A DNA stretch of 64,000 bases from Denitrobaculum sp965225735 (GTDB lineage: Bacteria > Pseudomonadota > Alphaproteobacteria > Kiloniellales > Kiloniellaceae), in contig CBDDBN010000030.1 in assembly GCA_965225735.1 (NCBI GenBank), positions 1 to 64,000 on the forward strand, given 5' to 3'. The position numbers and the translations under genes were made by a program. Numbering within the stretch: position 1 is the stretch's first letter; each line of letters begins with the position of its first letter. Shown in pieces: positions 53,785 through 62,419 of this stretch. Below the pieces are notes generated by a model. That model worked only from the letters and a program-made list of their open reading frames with translations. It was not told the DNA's origin and searched no databases.

Positions 53785-55740
53785 TTAGCTCCCCCCTTCC
53801 GCGAAACGCCGGCGCGCTTCCGCCATTCGCGCCATCTCGGTAACCTGTGCATCTATCGCCGCCTCGTCGGAGGCATTGCCATAGCGGAACTCACTGTCCG
53901 CGTAGCGGTTGATCTCCTGGATCACCATCTCGGGCGTAATCGGTTTCGTCAGCTCGCGAATCATCGCCAGCTTAGTGTCGTAATCCTTCTGCAGGAACAG
54001 CTCAGGATTCTCCATCCATTCGTCCGGCAGCTCGAAATCCATCGCACGCACTTTGACCGCATCGGTAATGTTCTTTACCGCCCGGCCGGTAAAACGTTCG
54101 TCAGCCTCCTGGATGGCTTTCAGATAACCGCCCATCTTTTCGATGGTATCCAGATCGCCGATGGAGGCGCGAACCTTATCGAAGACCTTGGCGAGCTGCG
54201 TCTCCTGCGGACGGCCATGTTGCTCATAGGACGCCGCCACCGCGGACTTGATCTCCTGGGCCGCGAAGAGATCGTGGGAACCGACAGGGATATCATGGTT
54301 CGACCCCAACAGTAGATGCAAGATATCGATGTAATCTTCCCGTGTCTGCGGCCCGTCGACTAGGAAGCGGGCTCCGGCGCGCTGGCGCAGAGCATCGTCG
54401 ACGTTCTCCGGAAAGTTCGAGAACATGCCGAAGGTGCAGTTGCCGCGCACGACCGTATTGGCGCCGGCAAAGCTCTCCATCAGGACCGAAGTCACCTCCT
54501 GTTGTCCGGAAGACGACTGCCGGTCGCCGCGCTTGCCGGCGATCTGATCGATATCGTCCACGGTCCCGAAGCCGATGACATGCGGATCCATCACCGAGCG
54601 GATGAAAGCCTTGGCATTCTGTCCGGACTTACCCTGATAGCTGTCGATCGAGTCCGAGGAGAGATTCTCGTAGCGAAAGGGATAGCCGGCGTTCTGGCAG
54701 TAGTCGTTCAAGAGACCGGCGATCATCTGGATCAGGGTCGTCTTACCGGTGCCCGGCTTGCCATCGCCCATGAAGGTGAAGATGAAACCGCCCAACTCAG
54801 CGAAAGGATTCAGCCGCCGGTCGAAGTCATAAGCCATCAGCATCTTGGCCAGCTTCAAGGACTGATACTTGGCGATGTGGTTGCCTACCACCTCGTTGGG
54901 CTTCTTGAAGGTCATGGTCAGGCTGCTGGAGCGCGCCCGCGTTGCCGGGGTAAAGCCGTCGATCTGGAAATCGTCGGCCTCGACCCGGAAACTGACGGAC
55001 TGGAAGGCTTCCAGCCGCGGCGCCGACTGCGCGCGGATGGCAACCTCCTCCATCAGTCGCTCAGAAAAAGCGATGAGCGCCGGCACCAGAAACGCGTCCT
55101 CGGTGACCTTTTCGCCGATAACCTGATCGAGTTCCCAGAGCACGCCCTTCAAGGCCAAGCCCGGATTGTCCGTCAGTATCTCCTCGACATCTTGGACCTG
55201 AACCTCGTGATCCCCCGCTTCTCCCGCCTGAGGCGCCAAGAGAAAGGCGAGCATGTTGGCGAAGACATGGGTGGCGATCAGCGAGGAAGCCGCCAGCAGC
55301 TCGCCGAACTCCGCCTTTTTTCCGGCATCGAGCGCGCCATCCAGATTGCTGCGCTTCAGAGCGCCAAGCGGGGTTTGCTCATCATAGAGATCGGACACCG
55401 CATTCGCGGTCGCCAATGCCCGCCGCAGCGCCGACAGCACCGTTGCCTGAGTCGTGCTGACCAAGGGGTCGCCCTCGTCGGCAGCTTCGATCCGCGCAAT
55501 GAGATCGATCCCTTCTTTACGAACCGGGCGACGTGTCGAAAGGCCTGGCGTCGTGGAGCGGAAGGCGCGGCGTTGCGGAACGCCGCCGCGGGACGGCGTC
55601 GCCTCCGCTGCGCTCGCCGGAACGCGGGCCTTGCCGATCCGCGGATGATGTTCGAAGCCTGCCAGCAGCTGATAGGCCGGCTCATAGTGGCTGCGAATAT
55701 CCTCTTCGCGGATCTCCATCAGGTTTTTTGCGACGGACAT
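53785..55740 (-). CDS. Large AAA+ ATPase of the six-gene operon
   Basis: 651 residues. N-terminal region (1-310) unknown, with a Ser/Arg/Pro-rich segment at 40-72. AAA+ core: Walker A GDGKPGTGKTT (325-335), Walker B VIGFGTVDDID (388-398), sensor-1-like MFSNFPENVDDA (Asn442) and arginine-finger candidates in LRQRAGARF (451-459). C-terminal helical lid and tail to 651. The Walker A is unusual in having GDGKPGTGKT. The large N-terminal part and the embedded, non-protease architecture suggest a remodelling ATPase. Third gene in the operon: 79 bp after the upstream gene and 4 bp before the next. Confidence 0.85.
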   Translation of the reverse strand: MSVAKNLMEIREEDIRSHYEPAYQLLAGFEHHPRIGKARVPASAAEATPSRGGVPQRRAFRSTTPGLSTRRPVRKEGIDLIARIEAADEGDPLVSTTQATVLSALRRALATANAVSDLYDEQTPLGALKRSNLDGALDAGKKAEFGELLAASSLIATHVFANMLAFLLAPQAGEAGDHEVQVQDVEEILTDNPGLALKGVLWELDQVIGEKVTEDAFLVPALIAFSERLMEEVAIRAQSAPRLEAFQSVSFRVEADDFQIDGFTPATRARSSSLTMTFKKPNEVVGNHIAKYQSLKLAKMLMAYDFDRRLNPFAELGGFIFTFMGDGKPGTGKTTLIQMIAGLLNDYCQNAGYPFRYENLSSDSIDSYQGKSGQNAKAFIRSVMDPHVIGFGTVDDIDQIAGKRGDRQSSSGQQEVTSVLMESFAGANTVVRGNCTFGMFSNFPENVDDALRQRAGARFLVDGPQTREDYIDILHLLLGSNHDIPVGSHDLFAAQEIKSAVAASYEQHGRPQETQLAKVFDKVRASIGDLDTIEKMGGYLKAIQEADERFTGRAVKNITDAVKVRAMDFELPDEWMENPELFLQKDYDTKLAMIRELTKPITPEMVIQEINRYADSEFRYGNASDEAAIDAQVTEMARMAEARRRFAEGGS

Positions 55741-55819
55741 CTTACTTCCCGTTTCTCATCTTGCGGTCCGGTTGGCAGGGTACCGGCTTAGGTTCATTCT
55801 GGCTTTGGTTTGATTTGGC

Positions 55820-56968
55820 TTAAGCGCCGGTCATCACAACCCCATCAGGCGCGACCACATACTTTCGAATGTTGCGCAGGCTGTCGAAATCCTTATCCAC
55901 CAACACCTGGTAGGGCCGGTGCGGCAGTATCATCGAGCGCTCCAGGTGCGTCACGCCCGCTTCATTGGACACGGCATCATAGGGGTCGATGTGAAAAACT
56001 TCGCTCTCCACGGATCCAAATAGGCCGGCGGATTTGCGCTCGCTTTGTTTCGACAGCAGAGTTTCTACGGTCCAGGACATAGTCCAGTCCAACCCAGGCG
56101 CGCCCGCCGCTTCGGCCAGAATTTCGCGTAAAGGACCACTCTGCTGGGTGAAAGCGTGAGAGTACATCGGCCCGACATGCACCCGGCGCAGAAACTTTGG
56201 GTGCAGTTCCGGAAAGTCCTTGTCGAACCCGCGTGCAATGGTCAGCAGCTTCAGATCAGACAGAGACTGAGCCAAGAGATGCTTTTTCAGCCGCGCCACA
56301 CGTGGTTCATCGGTGCTCAAGGCTTGATCGCTGCTGTCTTCCACAAGCATCTGATAGAGCGCCGGCAGATTACGTGAGGAGTCATAGACCGCCCAGTGCA
56401 CAAAGTAGCGCCGCCGCTGCAGACCTGAGCCCGGCTTCCGATCGTCCTTGCCAAGCCAGACGATCTGCGGCTCGTTCTGCGCCAGAAACAAGGTCTTATG
56501 GCGAAGCGTTTCGTAGTAGACCCGCTGGCTCATGGCGTATTGCAACTCGCGCGGCTTCTCGCGCTTTTGCAGGATGTGGTTCACCATCTCCCTCTTGAGA
56601 GCCTGCTTCTCCGGCAAAAGGTCGAGTTGCCGGTTCGCCTCGGAGAGATCGTTGGCCATCTGCAGCAGTTCGCGGAATACCGGAAAGCCAGAGTCCGTGC
56701 GGTCGATCTCCAACGCTGCCTCGACGCCCTTCGTCCCGGTTCCGGTCAGGAGGTACTTCGTCGACAGCGCGTCGAAACTGTTGGCCAAGGCCGTCAGGTA
56801 CGATTCGAAGACATCGATCTGCAGAGTCGCGAACATGGAATTGGCCGAGGGCCGGTCCAGTGTCGCCACTGCCCGCAAATGCCCGACGATCTTGGCAAAC
56901 TTGGCGAAGTAGCGTCGGCAGGCCGCGTTGTCGCGGATTTCAATATGATCTTCAGTCAGGTCCGTCAC
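55820..56968 (-). CDS. Unknown protein, second gene of the six-gene operon
   Basis: 382 residues from the GTG at 56968, preceded by GAGGGG; the longer frame to 57061 overlaps the upstream gene and has an unnatural N terminus. Mixed helical protein with conserved-looking SQRVYYETLRHKTLFLAQNE, RRRYFVHWAVYDSSRNLPAL, FLRRVHVGPMYSHAFTQ and a C-terminal YKYVVAPDG-like end. No signal peptide, membrane segment or known motif. Begins 25 bp after the coiled-coil gene. Confidence 0.75.
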   Translation of the reverse strand: MTDLTEDHIEIRDNAACRRYFAKFAKIVGHLRAVATLDRPSANSMFATLQIDVFESYLTALANSFDALSTKYLLTGTGTKGVEAALEIDRTDSGFPVFRELLQMANDLSEANRQLDLLPEKQALKREMVNHILQKREKPRELQYAMSQRVYYETLRHKTLFLAQNEPQIVWLGKDDRKPGSGLQRRRYFVHWAVYDSSRNLPALYQMLVEDSSDQALSTDEPRVARLKKHLLAQSLSDLKLLTIARGFDKDFPELHPKFLRRVHVGPMYSHAFTQQSGPLREILAEAAGAPGLDWTMSWTVETLLSKQSERKSAGLFGSVESEVFHIDPYDAVSNEAGVTHLERSMILPHRPYQVLVDKDFDSLRNIRKYVVAPDGVVMTGA

Positions 56969-56993
56969 GACATCCCCTCTAGCTCTTGTCGCT

Positions 56994-58079
56994 TCAGATC
57001 GACTCCTCGCCATAGAGGTTCTTGTCGTGCTTCTCCACGATGGCCGCGAAGCGGCGCACAAAGCGCTCGTCCGCCTTTGCCTTCTCTTCCAGGACCTTGC
57101 GCGCGAAGACCATGTGATCTTCGTGCTTTTCCATCATCTCAGTCATGCGGTTCTGGGTGGCCGAGCCGATCGCCGCCATGGCCGCCTGGGCTTTCTGGTC
57201 CGTCGCCACGCCGATTTCGTTAATCCGGTGGGCGACATCTTGCTGCTGGGCGGTCTTCAAGGACTTGGTCAAGGCGTCATAGAGCACCACGCGCTGTTTG
57301 GTGTCGGTCTGCAGCTTGTTGATCAGAACCATCTGGGTGGCCGCCTGGTTCTGGAGCGAGTCGACCCAGGATTTGCCCTTCTCGATGTAGCGCTCGAGGG
57401 TTTGCGAACGCGCGAGCTTGACCTGTTCGTCCTGCACCAGTTCGTTGTAGCGGGTGTTGGTTTCCGCCAGTTCGGTTTCCAGATTGGTCCGCGCGGCCGC
57501 GTCCTGCTCCATGGAGATCCGATTCTCCAGATCGATGATCTTGGGATCCATGCTCAGGATCTCCGCCCGAACCTGCTCCAGCTCGGAGACAACCGCTTCC
57601 CGGTCCCCGAGGGTTTCGGTCAGGTTGTCATTGACCCGGTCCTTATGACTGTTCAGCACGTCCAGCTGGTCGCTGAGGATCTTGATGATCACGTCAGACT
57701 TGGAAATCAGGTCCTGCAACTTGTCGTCGACGGAAGAATTGCGGATCCGCTCCTCGCGCATGGAATCGGATTTGGCGCTGGAAAAGAAGCCGATGACGGT
57801 CTCCATGGTCGAGCGCTCACGCATTTCGTCGAAGTCTTTCGAGAAACCCGCCGTCACCTCGTCCAGGCCCATGATCAGATCCGCGATATTCGCGTTCATG
57901 GCCTCGTTGTGGGAATGCACATCATCCAGGGTGGCATTTTCAATATCGATATCGATATCTTCGCCCTGTTTCAGGCGCTCCCGCGCGCCCTCGATCTGGC
58001 TCGACAACGCGGCGACTTTTGCCTTGGCTGCCTGCACTTCGGCTTCTGCTGCGTTAATTGCGGTGTCGAACTTTTGCAT
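56994..58079 (-). CDS. Long coiled-coil protein, first gene of the six-gene operon
   Basis: 361 residues, nearly all alpha-helical and highly charged, with heptad character at 8-45, 125-235 and 320-355. No signal peptide or membrane segment. The region RVVLYDALTKSLKTAQQQDV ... QAAMAAIGSATQNRM has a resemblance to TelA-type proteins, which I hold only as a possibility. As first gene and most abundant expected product, it may be the scaffold of the complex. Transcribed from the 58.1-58.4 kb spacer. Confidence 0.78.
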   Translation of the reverse strand: MQKFDTAINAAEAEVQAAKAKVAALSSQIEGARERLKQGEDIDIDIENATLDDVHSHNEAMNANIADLIMGLDEVTAGFSKDFDEMRERSTMETVIGFFSSAKSDSMREERIRNSSVDDKLQDLISKSDVIIKILSDQLDVLNSHKDRVNDNLTETLGDREAVVSELEQVRAEILSMDPKIIDLENRISMEQDAAARTNLETELAETNTRYNELVQDEQVKLARSQTLERYIEKGKSWVDSLQNQAATQMVLINKLQTDTKQRVVLYDALTKSLKTAQQQDVAHRINEIGVATDQKAQAAMAAIGSATQNRMTEMMEKHEDHMVFARKVLEEKAKADERFVRRFAAIVEKHDKNLYGEESI

Positions 58080-58434
58080 CGATGAGAAAACTCCTATAGC
58101 GAGAAGGTCCTGTTCAAGGACTGCACTCTACATACTTGAGATCACCAAGCGATAGTTTAAAGATCAAATGGAACAAAAGACGGAGACCTGCGGTTTATCG
58201 CCCACTTTTACGGGCTTGCCCAAAAAATGCCTTACCCATTGATCTGACAGGTAAAATTTATGTGATAAGCCTCACTAAATAAATACCAGTGGTTGTATGG
58301 AATAATTTAACACCGACCGACAAATTTTACTGTGAATTCATCGTCCGGATGCCTTGACAGGATCGGACCGGAGCATTCACACCAATTTGGCTTCAAGCCC
58401 CAGGCGTCTTAACAACTGACCGGGTCTGCGCCGG
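58080..58434. other. Spacer upstream of the six-gene operon
   Basis: 355 bp, AT-rich at 58240-58340, likely the operon promoter. An inverted repeat AACTGACCGG/CCGGTCAGTT (58414-58440) covers the chaN stop; on the minus strand it has no good T-run. No gene seen. Confidence 0.5.
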
Positions 58435-59370
58435 TCAGTTATTGCCGGATTTGAAGGCGTCGCAAGGGTCCTTTTCGTCGACCCGGGGCGTAAACCAGAT
58501 GTAGTCATAAAGTAAAGGATCGAAGGCGGGATAATCTGTTGCCGTCTCGACGCCGCGCACCACTTCCACAGCCGTCATGGCAAATACTTCTCCGCCATTT
58601 GGCTGCAGATGCCAAGGCACGCCCCGGTCTCTGCGCGCATGTTGACCGCCAGTAATCAGAATCGCGCCGTCAGTCGCACCTTCGCGCCGCATCACATCCG
58701 CCATCCAGGCGTCTCGCAGGCGCTGGATGGACATCATCGCTGGAAGTACGGAGACAGGCAGTACGCCGCAATGCGCGTCGGCCAAAAGCCGGGTCAGCCG
58801 TTTCTGCTGCTCGGCATCGTAGTCCCGCGACCAATTGAGCCGTGCCGCCGTCGCCTGATCCAGTTCGCCGCCACGGCCCAGCATTCGCCGGGTTTCTGGC
58901 GGCGCATCCCCAGCTGCGAGGGTCATTCCATGGGTCAGAGCCTGCTCGGCAATCGGCTGGTACTCCGACCAGGACGGCCAGCCGCGCTCCTCCCAGTCGA
59001 CAGCGGGACCGAGATTTGCCAGATCCGCCAGGCTTGCGGCCTTAAGGGCGGCATCGTGCAAGGGCTCGGCCATTTCCCAGACAACAGCGGGCTGCCGGCC
59101 GCGCTGTCCCAAGGCCCCGACCACCAGAGCCTGGATCTGATGGTGCTCGGCGTTGTCGTGTTTCTCACCCAGCAAAACCCAGCGTGCCTGCGCGGCCGCC
59201 TCGAAGAGTTCGAGCGGTGTCGCCTGGCGCTGTTCTTTCAGATTCCAGACCGTGCCGGCCAGAGGATGATCCGCCAGCAACTCGGCCGGTTCAGCCTGGA
59301 GAGATGCGCCGCCGCTCATCACCCATGCGGCGACCAGTAGCAGGCGGCTTATCAATCTTCGCCCGAGCAT
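58435..59370 (-). CDS. ChaN-family haem/iron-binding protein
   Basis: 311 residues with a signal peptide (1-26, ending SLQA). ChaN proteins bind haem through a conserved tyrosine/histidine pair and are usually outer-membrane lipoproteins; here no lipobox cysteine is visible, so it may be periplasmic. Motifs: WVLLGEKHDNAEHHQ near 64-78, VWEMAEP, AILITGGQHARRDRGVPWHL. Its ATG shares a base with the stop of the DUF2798 gene (TGATG), indicating coupled translation. Confidence 0.84.
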   Translation of the reverse strand: MLGRRLISRLLLVAAWVMSGGASLQAEPAELLADHPLAGTVWNLKEQRQATPLELFEAAAQARWVLLGEKHDNAEHHQIQALVVGALGQRGRQPAVVWEMAEPLHDAALKAASLADLANLGPAVDWEERGWPSWSEYQPIAEQALTHGMTLAAGDAPPETRRMLGRGGELDQATAARLNWSRDYDAEQQKRLTRLLADAHCGVLPVSVLPAMMSIQRLRDAWMADVMRREGATDGAILITGGQHARRDRGVPWHLQPNGGEVFAMTAVEVVRGVETATDYPAFDPLLYDYIWFTPRVDEKDPCDAFKSGNN

Positions 59371-59606
59371 CAGCCGGACACCACCAGCCGGTGCACGATC
59401 CGGCGGACCAGAGGCGCAACCACCAGCACCGCTGGAAAGGCCACGATCCAGGAGGAAAACCAGTTTTCCATCCAGAGCATGAAAAGGCCGGGGGTCATAC
59501 CGACCGTCAGCGTTGTGGCGATACAGGTTACCAGACAGGACATGAAACCCGAAAGAAGGAACCCGAATACGAGAAACTCAAAGCGCTGCGGTATGAAGGG
59601 TTTCAT
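59370..59606 (-). CDS. DUF2798 family small membrane protein
   Basis: 78 residues with two membrane segments (10-32 and 48-70), start PQRFEFLVFGFLLSGFMSC and PGLFMLWMENWFSSWIVAFP, characteristic of DUF2798. Function unknown. Overlaps the chaN start by one base. A T-rich hairpin terminator lies just upstream. Confidence 0.85.
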   Translation of the reverse strand: MKPFIPQRFEFLVFGFLLSGFMSCLVTCIATTLTVGMTPGLFMLWMENWFSSWIVAFPAVLVVAPLVRRIVHRLVVSG

Positions 59607-59620
59607 ATCCGACCTTTGGA

Positions 59621-59657
59621 AAAAGAGAAATCCGGCCTATGACATAGGCCGGATTTC
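59621..59657 (-). terminator. Rho-independent terminator of the GST gene
   Basis: Perfect 13-bp stem AAATCCGGCCTAT/ATAGGCCGGATTT with 3-nt loop (59629-59657), followed on the minus strand by CTCTTTTT (59621-59628). It lies 38 bp after the GST stop. Confidence 0.85.
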
Positions 59658-59694
59658 CTTCGGAAACAACGCGGCTTACCGCCGCAAGAAATCT

Positions 59695-60621
59695 TTAGAT
59701 CGGCGTTACCCGGTAGCCGACCCGCGGAAAGTGGATGCAGACCTCGCCGACCGTGTCATTCTCGTGCAGGATGGCGATGGTCTCCCGGTCCAGAAACCGC
59801 AGGGGCCCCTCGACAGGCGTCTCGCCGCCATCGACATCGGCAACCACTGCGACCTTGTCGCCCACCTGCAGCCCCAAAGGATCCAGGGGATCGGTCGCCT
59901 CGGGTGTCACACTGGTCGCGGCTTTCGCGATCTCCAGCGCCTCTTCACCCGTCATGTCGCTTTGCGTTCCATGTCCCAGGGCCTCGACACGTTTTTCCCA
60001 AGCCTCCAGCGCCGGGAATTGGCTCAGAAATTCCGGCCCCTTGGCCCAACGGCCGCGAATGAACCAGATGATGTAGTAGGCGACCGCATCGGGAAGCCCA
60101 GGATGCTCGCCCAACATGAATTTGCGGCCGCCCGCGAGCCGCTGATCCATCCAGCCGATCTGCGGGCGGATCTGGGAAATCACATGGGCAAGATCGGCCT
60201 GCACCGACTTAAGGTCGGCGTCCGGGCCCAGATAGAGCCGGCCACGATCCTTTGCGAAGGCCTCAGGCAGTTGGTCCGCGGCCGAACCCAAGACCAGCTT
60301 GACCGTCTCGTCGAACAAAGGCCCGTCGGTCCAGCGGCTGACGCCCCAGACCATCCCATCGGCGCCGCCCGGATAAAAACTCGGATCCGGGAAGCGCTTT
60401 TCCAGTTCGCGCAAAATGCACTGGCTGTCGCAATAGATATCGGCGCCGATCTGAACAACGGGCGCGCGACGGTAACCGCCGGTCAACGGCATCAGTAACG
60501 GTTTCGGCGGAATCCGCGGCACCTCGACGGCACTCCAGGAGAGATTTTTGATCCCGAATCCAACACGGACCTTTTCGGAAACCGGCGACTGCGGGTAGGC
60601 GTGAAAGATGATCTTTTCCAA
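59695..60621 (-). CDS. Glutathione S-transferase-like protein with C-terminal extension
   Basis: 308 residues: thioredoxin-like N domain (HAYPQSPVSEKVRVGFGIKN, CDSQCILRELEKRFP), helical GST C domain to about 225, and an additional 80-residue beta-rich domain (225-308; LQVGDKVAVVADVDGGETPV) not present in typical GSTs. Catalytic Ser/Tyr position unclear. The extension looks like an SH3/KOW-style barrel by eye. Minus strand, ended by a clear terminator. Substrate unknown. Confidence 0.8.
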   Translation of the reverse strand: MEKIIFHAYPQSPVSEKVRVGFGIKNLSWSAVEVPRIPPKPLLMPLTGGYRRAPVVQIGADIYCDSQCILRELEKRFPDPSFYPGGADGMVWGVSRWTDGPLFDETVKLVLGSAADQLPEAFAKDRGRLYLGPDADLKSVQADLAHVISQIRPQIGWMDQRLAGGRKFMLGEHPGLPDAVAYYIIWFIRGRWAKGPEFLSQFPALEAWEKRVEALGHGTQSDMTGEEALEIAKAATSVTPEATDPLDPLGLQVGDKVAVVADVDGGETPVEGPLRFLDRETIAILHENDTVGEVCIHFPRVGYRVTPI

Positions 60622-60818
60622 GGTCTGTTCCTCTTAGTGTTGATTTCCGAATGATGGAAAAAGGCGAGATGCGTCTTTCGTTTTGATCTACACGGTCGCT
60701 AGAATGCTTGGACGAAAGTTCATACTTATCCGAAAGCAGGGATGCGGCTTTGACGCTCGTTCCAATCGACTCTACCGCCTCAAACCTGCTCTTCCTTCAA
60801 AACCCGGACCGCACCGAT

Positions 60819-61166
60819 ATGCCAGCCAAAAAAAATCCTCTAAAACTCAACAAGCTGCAGCTGCGGACCCTTGCCCTCGCCCAGGTTCTGGCTCGAGATC
60901 CGGCGATGGCCCAACAGGACGAAACGACCGGAGAAGTCACACTACTTCAATTGCCGCATGCCCATGGCAATCACCTGCACGTCGGCGCTTTTACCATCTC
61001 TACCCGAGACGCCAGCGGTCTCACCAACCCTGCCGTCTGGGCCGCGCTGGCACGCAAAGGACTCACCCATAGTAACAACCCCATGGCCGTTGCGACGCTG
61101 ACGGCCGAAGGTCTGGCCTACGACACCGGACTCGGCCATCACTTCATGACTCCTTCAGACCATTGA
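60819..61166 (+). CDS. Small conserved protein, unknown
   Basis: 115 residues from ATG 60819 (MPAKKNPLKLNKLQ); an upstream TTG at 60708 would add 37 unrelated residues. Basic N terminus, then LRTLALAQVLARD, LPHAHGNHLHVGAF with four histidines, and WAALARKGLT. I recall similar short proteins in alphaproteobacteria but no function. No Shine-Dalgarno sequence seen. Confidence 0.62.
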   Translation: MPAKKNPLKLNKLQLRTLALAQVLARDPAMAQQDETTGEVTLLQLPHAHGNHLHVGAFTISTRDASGLTNPAVWAALARKGLTHSNNPMAVATLTAEGLAYDTGLGHHFMTPSDH

Positions 61167-61346
61167 TCCTTTCGACGGGACGGACCTCACGGATTTCTGA
61201 CGGGATGTCCTGCTTCCTTTATGATATTGGAACAATCGTTCAAGAAAAAGAACAAAATCCCTCTCGCAAAAACGAGCGGGCCAGGTCGAAACAGGCAGAT
61301 TGAAATCAAACGTCCTTCCCTGAGACGTTCCTAGGAGAAAACAAAT

Positions 61347-62393
61347 ATGAGTTATCTTCCCGCCGAGAGCCGTTACGAAAAAATGATCTACAATCGTTGC
61401 GGCAAAAGTGGCCTCCGCCTGCCGGCCATTTCCCTCGGACTCTGGCATAATTTCGGCGACAACGCGCCACGCGACAACGCGCGCGAAATCTGCCGTACGG
61501 CCTTCGACCTCGGCATTACCCACTTCGATCTGGCAAACAACTACGGCCCGCCGCCGGGCTCCGCGGAAGAGAATTTCGGCGATATGCTGAAGACGGACTT
61601 CCAAGGATACCGGGATGAGATGGTGATCTCCTCCAAAGCCGGTTATCTGATGTGGCCCGGTCCCTACGGCGAGTGGGGCAGCCGCAAGTATGTGCTTGCC
61701 AGCCTGGACCAGAGCCTGAAACGGATGGGGCTCGACTACGTCGATATTTTCTACTCCCACCGCTTCGACCCCAACACGCCTCTGGAGGAAACCATGGGCG
61801 CGCTGGATACGGCCGTGCGCCAGGGCAAGGCGCTTTACGCCGGCATCTCTTCCTATAACTCTCAGCGGACCCAGGAAGCCGCCAAGATCCTGCGCGATCT
61901 CGGCACGCCCTGCCTCATCCATCAGCCCAGCTATTCCATGATCAACCGCTGGATCGAGGAAGATGGCCTGCTGGACACTCTGGACGAGGAAGGCATCGGC
62001 TCGATCATCTTCTCACCCTTGGCCCAAGGCATGCTGAGCGACAAGTATCTGAACGGTGTTCCCGACGACAGCCGCGCAGCCAAGGGTGGGGCTTTACGCC
62101 CGGCCTTCCTGTCGGACGACAACTTGGAGCGGATCCGGGCGCTCAACGCGATTGCACAAAAACGCGGACAGACCTTGGCCCAAATGGCAATTGCCTGGAC
62201 CCTGCGCGGTGGGCGAGTAACAACAGCTCTGATCGGCGCCAGCCGGCCGGAGCAGGTCCACAACTCCGTTGAAGCCCTGGACAACCTGGACTTCACGGCT
62301 GAAGAACTGGCGGAAATCGATCGCTACGCGGTAGAAGGCGGGGTAAACCTCTGGGCGGCCTCTGCAGAGCGGGAAGGTCCCTCCAGGAAGTAA
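61347..62393 (+). CDS. Aldo/keto reductase, L-glyceraldehyde-3-phosphate reductase type
   Basis: 348-residue (beta/alpha)8 NADPH-dependent reductase of the YghZ/AKR14 group, whose E. coli member reduces L-glyceraldehyde 3-phosphate and methylglyoxal. Catalytic tetrad visible: Asp and Tyr in FDLANNYGPP, Lys in ISSKAGY, His in YSHRFD. Nucleotide site LIGASRPEQV near the C terminus. ATG after TAGGAGA. Followed 26 bp later by a Gfo/Idh/MocA oxidoreductase, suggesting a sugar- or carbonyl-compound pathway. Confidence 0.92.
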   Translation: MSYLPAESRYEKMIYNRCGKSGLRLPAISLGLWHNFGDNAPRDNAREICRTAFDLGITHFDLANNYGPPPGSAEENFGDMLKTDFQGYRDEMVISSKAGYLMWPGPYGEWGSRKYVLASLDQSLKRMGLDYVDIFYSHRFDPNTPLEETMGALDTAVRQGKALYAGISSYNSQRTQEAAKILRDLGTPCLIHQPSYSMINRWIEEDGLLDTLDEEGIGSIIFSPLAQGMLSDKYLNGVPDDSRAAKGGALRPAFLSDDNLERIRALNAIAQKRGQTLAQMAIAWTLRGGRVTTALIGASRPEQVHNSVEALDNLDFTAEELAEIDRYAVEGGVNLWAASAEREGPSRK

Positions 62394-62419
62394 CGGCAAC
62401 CAGGAAGGTTTGCAAAAGG

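Noticed and set aside
51278..58079. Type VI secretion or gas-vesicle cluster
   Set aside because: No TssB/C/K, Hcp, VgrG, or GvpA/N features; AAA+ and coiled coil alone do not define those systems.
58414..58440. Terminator at the end of chaN
   Set aside because: Good stem but includes the stop codon and lacks a T-run on the minus strand; kept only as a note on the spacer.
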